A stretch of 7,224 bases of DNA from Roseburia sp. (GTDB lineage Bacteria; Bacillota_A; Clostridia; Lachnospirales; Lachnospiraceae), in the NCBI GenBank assembly GCA_017547315.1, contig JAFYQA010000228.1, positions 1 to 7,224 on the forward strand, read 5' to 3'. Positions 1 to 5,431 of the stretch are shown here, in pieces. Both the position numbers and the translations under genes were made by a program. Numbering within the stretch: position 1 is the first letter of the stretch; the number at the start of each line of letters is the position of its first letter. The notes under the pieces were generated by a model. The model ran no database searches, had not been told where the DNA came from, and worked only from the letters and a program-made list of their open reading frames with translations.

Positions 1-620
1 GGTTCCTTGTCTATGTAAGGATACACCAGCCGCATACGTTTTGGCTCAATTCGATATTCCACCATCTTACTCATAATCTCTGCCAACCTGAATGGTCTGT
101 GCACCATATAAAATCGTCCCTTTGGCTTTAACAATCTGGCACTTTCGCGCATAATGTCATCGAGTGTACAAAGCACTTCATGTCTGGCAATCGCTTTCGC
201 CTCATGCGGAGAATTCTCCCCATGCGTACCAATCATATAAGGCGGATTTGTCGTGATTACATCAAAAGAAGATGCTCCAAAAATCTTTGAAGCATCTTTA
301 ATGTCTCCTGTAACAATGTTCACTTTTTCATCGAGATGGTTATAGGAAACGCTACGACGTGCCATATCAGCACTCTCTTCCTGAATCTCAAGTGCAGTAA
401 AATGCTCTCCATCGGTCTTTGCTGCCATAAGAATCGGGATAATACCCGTTCCGGTTCCAAGGTCTAACACTTTCTCTCCCTTTTTTGCTTTCGCAAAACC
501 AGACAGCAATACTGCATCCATTCCAAAACAAAATCTTGCCGGGTCCTGAATAATATGATATCCCTTATACTGCAAATCGTCCAAACGTTCCCCATCTTTT
601 AAAAGATTACTTGTTATCAT
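1..620 (-). CDS. trmN6: tRNA1(Val) (adenine(37)-N6)-methyltransferase, 3' end cut by window edge
   Basis: This is a class I SAM-dependent methyltransferase of the TrmN6/YabB family, which N6-methylates A37 next to the anticodon of tRNA1(Val). I translated 206 codons by hand, running off the left edge. The SAM-binding motif I DLGTGTGI is at residues 53-60. The amino-methyltransferase catalytic motif NPPY is at 125-128, inside TTNPPY, the form typical of N6-adenine methylases. The N-terminal segment (GYHIIQDPARFCFGMDAVLL) matches the family opening. Family members are usually about 245-250 residues, so roughly 40 C-terminal residues are missing. The chosen ATG overlaps the last 14 bases of ricT; a GGAGG at 635-639 lies about 13 nt upstream, slightly far. 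It is the last gene visible in the minus-strand run. In Bacillus yabA sits between yaaT and yabB, but the overlap leaves no room for it here. The family call is firm; the exact tRNA substrate is by homology. Confidence 0.9.
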   Translation of the reverse strand, partial: MITSNLLKDGERLDDLQYKGYHIIQDPARFCFGMDAVLLSGFAKAKKGEKVLDLGTGTGIIPILMAAKTDGEHFTALEIQEESADMARRSVSYNHLDEKVNIVTGDIKDASKIFGASSFDVITTNPPYMIGTHGENSPHEAKAIARHEVLCTLDDIMRESARLLKPKGRFYMVHRPFRLAEIMSKMVEYRIEPKRMRLVYPYIDKE

Positions 621-1515
621 CGAACTTTGATTTTCCTCCGCGGTCTTCTAATGCCGCTAATTCCTTCATTTCTTCTGCTGAAAGTTTCACATCTTTTCTA
701 CGTCTTGGTTTAAAACGAAGCTGCTCTGGTTTATACTCGCGCAATTCTTTCTCATCGCCTACTTCAACCGTTACTTTTACCAACTGACGAAGCACATTTA
801 CAGAAGTTACTTCTCCCTTTAAACCGTCATCCGTTGTAACGAAATCACCAACACCTGGTAACTTGCTATTCAAATATTCATAAGTCTCTTCTTCATTCTT
901 AAGACAGCACATCAAACGTCCACACACACCAGAAATCTTAGTTGGGTTTAATGATAAGTTCTGCTCTTTTGCCATCTTAATCGATACAGGTGCAAACTCT
1001 GGTAAAAACGTGTGACAACATAACTGTCTGCCACAGATACCATAACCACCCATAATTTTTGTCTCATCACGTACACCAATCTGACGTAATTCGATACGGG
1101 TACGGAATACTGCTGCCAAATCCTTTACTAATTCACGGAAATCAATACGTCCGTCTGCTGTAAAGTAAAATAACAATTTATTATTATCAAACGTATACTC
1201 AGCCTCTACTAACTTCATGTCCAGTTCATGTTTCTGGATTTTTTCAAGACAGATGCGGAATGCTTCTTTTTCTTTTTCAATATTTTTTTCTGCCTGTCGT
1301 TCGTCTGCTTCTGTTGCGATACGAAGTACCGGTTTTAACGGCTGAATAACACTTTCTTCTGAAACCTCACGTGGATTGGTAATAACTGTACCAATCTCTA
1401 CACCTCTGGCAGTCTCCACAATTGCGTGCATACCTGCCTTCAAATCTAAATCTCCCGGTCCGAAATAATAAATCTTTCCTGCATTTCGGAAACGGATTCC
1501 TACTACTTTTACCAT
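607..1515 (-). CDS. ricT: RicT/YaaT, PSP1-domain regulatory partner of RNase Y
   Basis: This 302-residue protein has the PSP1 domain over roughly residues 60-150 and an N-terminal beta-rich segment (MVKVVGIRFRNAGKIYYF). In Bacillus, RicT forms the RicAFT complex with YmcA and YlbF, carries [4Fe-4S] clusters, directs RNase Y in mRNA maturation and influences sporulation and biofilm formation. The sequence shows two CGRxxCC motifs: CGRQLCC (C161, C166, C167) and CGRLMCC (C198, C203, C204). These are the expected cluster-ligand region. The C-terminus (about 220-302) is a basic small-domain and linker region. Its ATG lies 1 nt after the holB stop (TAG-A-ATG), with an AAAGGAG site inside the end of holB, so translation is probably coupled. 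The partner genes ymcA and ylbF are not in the window. The old name, stage 0 sporulation protein, comes from the Bacillus phosphorelay, which clostridia generally lack; the RNA-processing role is the safer call. Confidence 0.93.
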   Translation of the reverse strand: MVKVVGIRFRNAGKIYYFGPGDLDLKAGMHAIVETARGVEIGTVITNPREVSEESVIQPLKPVLRIATEADERQAEKNIEKEKEAFRICLEKIQKHELDMKLVEAEYTFDNNKLLFYFTADGRIDFRELVKDLAAVFRTRIELRQIGVRDETKIMGGYGICGRQLCCHTFLPEFAPVSIKMAKEQNLSLNPTKISGVCGRLMCCLKNEEETYEYLNSKLPGVGDFVTTDDGLKGEVTSVNVLRQLVKVTVEVGDEKELREYKPEQLRFKPRRRKDVKLSAEEMKELAALEDRGGKSKFDDNK

Positions 1516-1516
1516 T

Positions 1517-2506
1517 CTAATTCTCCTTTATTGTCAATAACAGCAGCTCGATTACCAAATCAAAATTCACATTGGCATTCAGACGCGTCTGTGCCTTGCC
1601 AAGTGCCTCAATAATCAATTCTATTCCATGATAGGAACTCTTTTCTGCCTGTCGTTTTATATCATAGACTTCATCCTTAAAAATCAGTCCATTAACATCG
1701 CCTGTTGCTTTAAAATATAATATATCACGATACCAAATCATCATCAAATCAAAATAATCATTAATGGAAAGTTTATACTCATTAATCTGCTTTATTGCAG
1801 CTCCCATTTCATATAATTCGATATCTTGTAAACGTTTCATAAGCTGAAGCACTGACGCTTTCAATTCGTTAAAATCACTAGAAGTCGCCAGCTGGATTGC
1901 TTTTCCTACATTGCCCTGTGCAAATGCTACACAGACTTCCGCCTGATAATCCGGAATCTGATGTTCTTTCATCAAATACTTCTTAATCATCTCATCCGGC
2001 ACAACTTTAATATTCAAGGTCACACATCTGGACAAAATTGTAGGCAAAAAAGTATCTGCATTTGTCGTCAACAGCAGTATCACCGCATAAGACGGTGGCT
2101 CCTCTATCGTCTTAAGCAAAGCGTTCTGTGCCTGCACATTCATCTTTTCTGCTTCATCTATTATATAAACCTTACGTTTACTACTGTATGGTTTAATTCC
2201 AATATCATTATTCACCTGTGCACGAATATCATCTACAGAAATTGTATTCGGTTTCTCGTGAGAAACATAAATAATATCCGGCTGATTATGATTCATTACC
2301 TGCTTACAGGAATGACATTCCATACAGCCTTCATTCCCACCATTTTCACACTGGAGTGCCATGGCAAATGCTTCTGCAAGCATCATTTTTCCAGATTTAT
2401 CCGGTCCATTGATAATATAAGCATGTGAGGTTTTATCCATCGTTATTGCATTCTGTAAATGTTCAATAATCTGATTATGCCCGATAATATCTCTAAAACC
2501 TGCCAT
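1517..2506 (-). CDS. holB: DNA polymerase III delta' subunit (clamp loader)
   Basis: This 329-residue AAA+ clamp-loader subunit helps load the beta sliding clamp onto primed DNA at the replication fork. Features in order: a RuvB/DnaX-like opening (IIGHNQIIEHLQNAI, 8-22); a degenerate Walker A GPDKSGKM (34-41), ending GKM rather than GKT/S; a zinc-binding module with C53, C61, C64 and C67; Walker B IIDEAE (115-120); the segment NALLKTIEEPP (128-138); and the SRC arginine-finger motif at 159-161. The C-terminal half is helical, as in the delta' collar domain. The zinc module and SRC motif also occur in DnaX, but the length, the weak P-loop and the position before yaaT identify HolB. The start is supported by AAAGGAGG at 2512-2519, 5 nt from the ATG. 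The altered P-loop fits a delta' that contributes an arginine finger rather than hydrolysing ATP; that point is inference. Confidence 0.95.
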   Translation of the reverse strand: MAGFRDIIGHNQIIEHLQNAITMDKTSHAYIINGPDKSGKMMLAEAFAMALQCENGGNEGCMECHSCKQVMNHNQPDIIYVSHEKPNTISVDDIRAQVNNDIGIKPYSSKRKVYIIDEAEKMNVQAQNALLKTIEEPPSYAVILLLTTNADTFLPTILSRCVTLNIKVVPDEMIKKYLMKEHQIPDYQAEVCVAFAQGNVGKAIQLATSSDFNELKASVLQLMKRLQDIELYEMGAAIKQINEYKLSINDYFDLMMIWYRDILYFKATGDVNGLIFKDEVYDIKRQAEKSSYHGIELIIEALGKAQTRLNANVNFDLVIELLLLTIKEN

Positions 2507-2511
2507 AGTAC

Positions 2512-2519
2512 CCTCCTTT
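2512..2519 (-). promoter_or_regulatory. Strong ribosome binding site of holB
   Basis: AAAGGAGG reads on the minus strand 5 nt before the holB ATG. It is the best Shine-Dalgarno match in the window and fixes the start. The 55-bp yaaR-holB gap also holds a weak 6-bp CTGAAT/ATTCAG inverted repeat with a long loop and no T-run, so I do not call a terminator there. Confidence 0.8.
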
Positions 2520-2561
2520 GCTTTTCTGAATCTTATTAAACCTTATTGTAACTATTCAGAG

Positions 2562-3002
2562 TTATGTTACGATATCAAGTAATAATCCTCGAATCTCTCC
2601 GATTTTTTCCAAAATCGCAATATGATTCTTCTCGTCATTCACTAACTCTTGTGCCAATTCATCCAAATTCGAATCGATTAACCGAATAATACCATATACA
2701 CGATGTCGTCCTTTTCTATCCAAAAAGTTTTCACGCGAAAACTTATGCGAACGATACACCACTTCATTCATAAAATCTCGAATTAGACCTCTATACTTTT
2801 TCATATCGCGAATATCCATATGTCTGGCAATCAATTCACCTTGAACAGTAATATCCGTCATCAAACTATCTATCCTAGCCTGTAAGCCAGCATCCATAAT
2901 TGCACTCGAAAGGGTGAATTTAAAAGTACCATCTCCATGTTCTGCCGGTGCAGTATCCGGAACCTGCGTTACAGGCATCATATTATTTACTTTTATCGCC
3001 AT
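2562..3002 (-). CDS. yaaR: YaaR family protein (DUF327)
   Basis: This is a 146-residue, probably cytoplasmic and mostly helical protein of the DUF327 (YaaR) family. It has no established biochemical function that I can name. The first 30 or so residues are a flexible, proline-containing leader ([15 protein letters not shown]). The rest is amphipathic helix with many charged residues, including [21 protein letters not shown] (two stretches around residues 64-84), then [20 protein letters not shown], and an acidic/hydrophobic end ([15 protein letters not shown]). The start is supported by AAGAAGGTG about 7 nt upstream of the ATG. It lies 58 bp after the kinase-like gene and 55 bp before holB with no terminator between, so co-transcription is likely. 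Linkage of yaaR to holB and yaaT is long known in Bacillus and clostridia and is the main support for the name. Residue composition alone would not identify it. Confidence 0.85.
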   Translation of the reverse strand: MAIKVNNMMPVTQVPDTAPAEHGDGTFKFTLSSAIMDAGLQARIDSLMTDITVQGELIARHMDIRDMKKYRGLIRDFMNEVVYRSHKFSRENFLDRKGRHRVYGIIRLIDSNLDELAQELVNDEKNHIAILEKIGEIRGLLLDIVT

Positions 3003-3060
3003 CTACTGTCACCTTCTTTCCAAACATTTCTTTTTCTTAATAATTAACATATACTTCTCA

Positions 3061-3657
3061 TTACTTATTGCACATAAACGATTGTATATACGATACAATC
3101 TCATCTTCGATTTCATTCAGATTACGATTTATAAAACGTTTGCTAATCTCTGCATTTTGTAAGTTCTCTTCCGAAAAATCCTTTGCATCCGCCAAAAATC
3201 TACGACACATCTCCTCATACTTTGGAACTGCCTGTTCCTTTTCACGGTTTAATGCTCGTTGTAAACGCTCTCCATCTTCTACTTCAATATAAATCGGTAC
3301 TAAAACCTCTTTTCCATAATAATCTCGCATTTTATGGTAAGATTCTAACGTCCCAATAATCAGATAATCCTGATTCTCCAAATCAATCTGTCCATCATCC
3401 ACCGTAAAATATGTCCAGATTCCATGTATCGTATTATAATCTCTACGTTCGATTACCTTTCCGGCCTCTTCTAATTCTGTCACCCTTTTTGCATCACAGA
3501 AAAAATACTCTACACCTTCTTTTTCTCCTTCACGGATCGGTCTGGTCGTATATGGAATCACCGTTTTTAACTGCAACTCCTCTTTTGCAAAAATCCTCTT
3601 ATATAGTGTATCTTTTCCCGTAGAGCTTTTGCCCATCATATAATAAATTCTACTCAT
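3061..3657 (-). CDS. Guanylate-kinase-like P-loop protein, divergent
   Basis: This 198-residue protein has the guanylate kinase fold signature. The P-loop is GKSSTGKDTL (9-18), where canonical enzymes have GPSGxGKSTL. The GMP-binding strand TTRPIREGE...GVEYFF (37-53) places R39, R42, E45 and Y51 as in true guanylate kinases. E70 is also retained. Two differences stand out: the Mg-coordinating P-loop Ser/Thr is Asp16, and the usual HGNxYGT segment is replaced by a longer IHGIWTYFT (77-85). The LID-like region (RLQRALNREKE...RRF) has several arginines. In Bacillus this position is held by thymidylate kinase (tmk), but the TTRxxR motif points away from Tmk. It may be a second nucleoside monophosphate kinase, a kinase with another substrate, or a non-catalytic relative. 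AAAAAGG lies 8 nt upstream of the ATG. The family is clear; the reaction is uncertain. Confidence 0.8.
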   Translation of the reverse strand: MSRIYYMMGKSSTGKDTLYKRIFAKEELQLKTVIPYTTRPIREGEKEGVEYFFCDAKRVTELEEAGKVIERRDYNTIHGIWTYFTVDDGQIDLENQDYLIIGTLESYHKMRDYYGKEVLVPIYIEVEDGERLQRALNREKEQAVPKYEEMCRRFLADAKDFSEENLQNAEISKRFINRNLNEIEDEIVSYIQSFMCNK

Positions 3658-3672
3658 ATCCTATACCTTTTT

Positions 3673-3701
3673 AGTATAATCTAATCTCATGAAATAATCA
3701 A
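3673..3701 (-). promoter_or_regulatory. Possible sigma-A promoter before the kinase-like gene
   Basis: On the minus strand TTGATT (3696-3701) and TATACT (3673-3678) are separated by exactly 17 nt, close to the consensus TTGACA-N17-TATAAT. It sits in the 56-bp gap after the carboxypeptidase gene and could give the housekeeping run its own promoter. However, a start about 7 nt past the -10 would fall within AAAAAGG (3666-3672), leaving a leader of under 10 nt and removing the ribosome binding site. Either the transcript is nearly leaderless or the match is chance in AT-rich DNA. Confidence 0.35.
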
Positions 3702-3713
3702 TTCCGCCAGGAT

Positions 3714-5096
3714 TTAAAACCATCTTCTCCTGCGACGGGATTTGCGCTCTTTGATTTCTCTAAATCTAGACTTTCTGTCATTTCTTATAGACAGATTGTG
3801 TCTAATAATATAATAGTTATCGTACAAATATTTTCCTGCCAAAATCAAAGCAACTAAGATAATAATTGCTACCAAAATACCTACAATCATCTTCGGCTTT
3901 ATCCGAATAGTGGTATCATCTGCCTCGTTAGTTATACCATCCTTTTGATTATCAAATACGAATTCTTCTACCTGCGCTCCTGTAGCCACAATATCTGCTT
4001 TCCCTACAACACGATTCGCATAGGTATATGTTATCGTTCCTGCCACATCAGATACCTGATTATTATAAGCAATCGTTGATTTTACTTCTGAAAATTCTGC
4101 TGTATTAGGAAGAATAACATAAGCATCCTTAGACAATGTCACAAATGGATCCGCACTGCCTATACTCCCATCCTGTGTCTCTTCCTGCACACTATAATTC
4201 ATTTCATTCTCTGCGACACTCACTAAATGGAAATTTCCAAAACCATAGTTAAACATGGACACACTATCCGTCCACTCACTGACATTATCCGTATTCATAA
4301 CTACAGCAACCAGTGCCATGCCGTCTCTTTCTGCAAATGTTACCAAAGTAGAATTCGCATTGGTAGTATATCCTGTCTTACCACCGGTACAATACTCATA
4401 TACATAATTCCCCTTCTGATATCTGTGTAAGAGCTTATTATGATTCTGTAAGGGAGTCTCTTCCGCATGCTTATTCGTTGGTGGAATCATACGAGCCTTT
4501 GTACCTGTAATAATACGAAACGTCTCGTTCTTATAAGCAGCCTGTCCAATCAAAGCCATATCATAACTACAAGTATAATGATCTGCGTCGTGCAATCCAT
4601 GTGGATTCACAAAATGTGTATTCACACATCCCAATTCCTTTGCCTTTTCATTCATCATAGCAGCAAAGGTCTCAATATCTCCTGCCACATGTTCCGCTAC
4701 TGCATACGCACACTCATTCGCTGATGCCAGCATAATCGCATACAAACAATCTTCCATAGACATAATCTCGCCATAATCTCTGGCGATACCAGAACCTTCG
4801 GTATTGTCAATCGCCGCATCCGAAAAAGTCACCATCTCGTCCAAAGAAGAATTCTCTAACGCAAGCATGACCGTCATAATTTTCGTAATACTTGCAGGAT
4901 ATAGTCTCTCCTGACTATTTTTCTCATATAAAATCGTTCCTGTGGAAAGTTCCATCACTATCGCACTCGGTGAAGTTGTATTAAGTCCTTCCGGCCAATA
5001 CTCATTCGCATTCACAGATGGCACACCCACCTGCAAAGCAAATATCATCCCTAATATAGCACTTATCACTCTTTTAAAAAATTTATTATTTTTCAT
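3714..5096 (-). CDS. D-alanyl-D-alanine carboxypeptidase (S11 family, DacF/DacA-like)
   Basis: This 460-residue low-molecular-weight penicillin-binding protein trims the terminal D-Ala from peptidoglycan pentapeptides outside the membrane. An N-terminal signal peptide (basic KNNKFFKR, then a hydrophobic core to about 28) has a plausible cleavage after VNA at 30. All three active-site motifs are present: SxxK as S69-I-T-K72, SxN as S125-A-N127, and KTG as K240-T-G242. S69 is the expected acyl-enzyme serine. A PBP5-type C-terminal beta domain covers roughly 275-375. Unlike many S11 enzymes, which end in an amphipathic helix, this one has a clear transmembrane helix (403-421) and a 39-residue basic tail ending RRRRRWF. 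AAGGAAG lies 5 nt before the ATG. In Bacillus dacF is a sporulation gene; whether this copy is vegetative or sporulation-specific cannot be told, so I leave the symbol blank. Confidence 0.93.
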   Translation of the reverse strand: MKNNKFFKRVISAILGMIFALQVGVPSVNANEYWPEGLNTTSPSAIVMELSTGTILYEKNSQERLYPASITKIMTVMLALENSSLDEMVTFSDAAIDNTEGSGIARDYGEIMSMEDCLYAIMLASANECAYAVAEHVAGDIETFAAMMNEKAKELGCVNTHFVNPHGLHDADHYTCSYDMALIGQAAYKNETFRIITGTKARMIPPTNKHAEETPLQNHNKLLHRYQKGNYVYEYCTGGKTGYTTNANSTLVTFAERDGMALVAVVMNTDNVSEWTDSVSMFNYGFGNFHLVSVAENEMNYSVQEETQDGSIGSADPFVTLSKDAYVILPNTAEFSEVKSTIAYNNQVSDVAGTITYTYANRVVGKADIVATGAQVEEFVFDNQKDGITNEADDTTIRIKPKMIVGILVAIIILVALILAGKYLYDNYYIIRHNLSIRNDRKSRFREIKERKSRRRRRWF

Positions 5097-5114
5097 CTAT
5101 ACTTCCTTAATTTG

Positions 5115-5142
5115 TTTATAACCATTATCTATATTTTAAGAA
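5115..5142 (-). promoter_or_regulatory. Weak promoter candidate for the carboxypeptidase gene
   Basis: On the minus strand TATAAA (5115-5120) follows TTCTTA (5137-5142) at 16-nt spacing, giving a leader of about 10 nt to the ATG at 5096. The -35 match is poor. It is the best sigma-A-like pair I found between the start codon and the palindromic block, and it lies outside that block. Confidence 0.28.
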
Positions 5143-5165
5143 TGCATAAAAACATCCCATATTAC

Positions 5166-5200
5166 CGTTACTGTTTATTCGTATCTCATAAACAGTAACG
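5166..5200. repeat. Stem-loop 1: 13-bp perfect inverted repeat
   Basis: Arms CGTTACTGTTTAT (5166-5178) and ATAAACAGTAACG (5188-5200) are perfectly complementary around a 9-nt loop. There is no T-run on either side, so it is not a standard terminator. Its outer arm contains the same GTTACTGTT 9-mer that recurs, inverted, at 5300-5308. Confidence 0.9.
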
Positions 5201-5204
5201 ATTC

Positions 5205-5243
5205 GCAGGCTCACTTATAATTTTGCTTCGCAAAAGAGCCTGC
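5205..5243. repeat. Stem-loop 2: nested hairpin followed by a T-rich run
   Basis: The outer stem is GCAGGCTC (5205-5212) with GAGCCTGC (5236-5243). Inside it is a second stem, TTTTGC (5221-5226) with GCAAAA (5230-5235), around a TTC loop. On the plus strand it is followed by TTTCTTCT, so it could act as a modest Rho-independent terminator in that direction. No recognised gene ends here, because both neighbours point away. Confidence 0.8.
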
Positions 5244-5266
5244 TTTCTTCTGTATCATATTCTTTC

Positions 5267-5293
5267 GTTATCGGACAGCAAGTGTCCGATAAC
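5267..5293. repeat. Stem-loop 3: 11-bp perfect inverted repeat
   Basis: Arms GTTATCGGACA (5267-5277) and TGTCCGATAAC (5283-5293) are perfectly complementary around a 5-nt loop (GCAAG). There is no T-run after either arm. It is the most compact palindrome of the block and could equally be a protein-binding site. Confidence 0.88.
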
Positions 5294-5348
5294 TCTCTGA
5301 ACAGTAACATATTATCAGTATATATGTAAAAAAAAATACATGCAATGC

Positions 5349-5377
5349 TTTTTTTTCGCTGATGGTTATTGTATAAT
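5349..5377 (+). promoter_or_regulatory. Probable promoter of trmB
   Basis: A consensus -10 TATAAT lies at 5372-5377. Seventeen nt upstream the -35 position falls in a run of eight T (5349-5356), a poor -35. An A-run (5328-5336) just upstream could act as an UP-like AT tract. The predicted start near 5384 leaves a leader of about 48 nt before the ATG at 5432. It lies to the right of the palindromic block, so that block does not interrupt it. Confidence 0.45.
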
Positions 5378-5415
5378 AATCGAGCTGACTCTTTTTATTG
5401 TATAGCATATATATT

Positions 5416-5422
5416 GAAAGGA
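5416..5422 (+). promoter_or_regulatory. Ribosome binding site fixing the trmB start
   Basis: GAAAGGA lies 9 nt before the ATG at 5432. It decides against the longer frame that opens with TTG at 5369: that TTG has no ribosome binding site and would add 21 residues not typical of TrmB. Confidence 0.75.
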
Positions 5423-5431
5423 CATACAACT

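Larger units (their letters stand above)
5159..5314. mobile_element. Putative MITE-like palindromic insertion with ATATTA flanks
   Basis: A block with no plausible ORF, about 144 bp (5165-5308), lies between two divergent genes. Its ends carry a 9-bp inverted repeat: GTTACTGTT at 5167-5175 and AACAGTAAC at 5300-5308. The hexamer ATATTA occurs immediately outside on both sides (5159-5164 and 5309-5314), as expected for a target-site duplication. The left end has two extra bases (CC, 5165-5166) before the repeat, so the fit is not perfectly symmetric. The interior consists of three separate stem-loops (5166-5200, 5205-5243, 5267-5293). No transposase is encoded, so it would have to be moved in trans. 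The alternative is a set of native regulatory palindromes with chance AT-rich flanks. Confidence 0.45.

Noticed and set aside
1961..2428. 155-codon plus-strand frame opposite holB
   Set aside because: It is antisense to a well-supported gene, has low-complexity composition rich in His, Ile and Cys, no recognisable domain and no convincing ribosome binding site.
2914..3623. Three plus-strand frames opposite yaaR and the kinase-like gene (2914-3162, 3068-3292, 3411-3623)
   Set aside because: They overlap each other and the coding genes, show no family signal, and are explained as antisense shadows.
4227..4724. Two plus-strand frames opposite the carboxypeptidase gene
   Set aside because: They lie antisense to a gene with intact SxxK, SxN and KTG motifs and have no motif of their own.
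5115..5147. Sigma-F/sigma-G-like promoter for the carboxypeptidase gene (GCATT, 17 nt, GGTTATAAA)
   Set aside because: Tempting because Bacillus dacF is forespore-expressed, but the -35 is off consensus and the spacing is longer than the usual 15-16 nt. It cannot be separated from chance in AT-rich DNA.
5159..5314. CRISPR array or riboswitch in the divergent intergenic region
   Set aside because: There are no regularly spaced direct repeats with unique spacers. The hairpins lack a riboswitch core that I recognise and are separated from both genes by their likely promoters.
5324..5356. A-run/T-run inverted repeat near trmB as a hairpin or terminator
   Set aside because: The stem is only A-T pairs with a 12-nt loop and no GC core. 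It reads better as an AT tract upstream of the trmB -10.
5369..5431. N-terminal extension of TrmB from a TTG at 5369
   Set aside because: It has no ribosome binding site, overlaps the likely -10 (5372-5377), and adds 21 residues not typical of the family. The ATG at 5432 has a well-spaced GAAAGGA.
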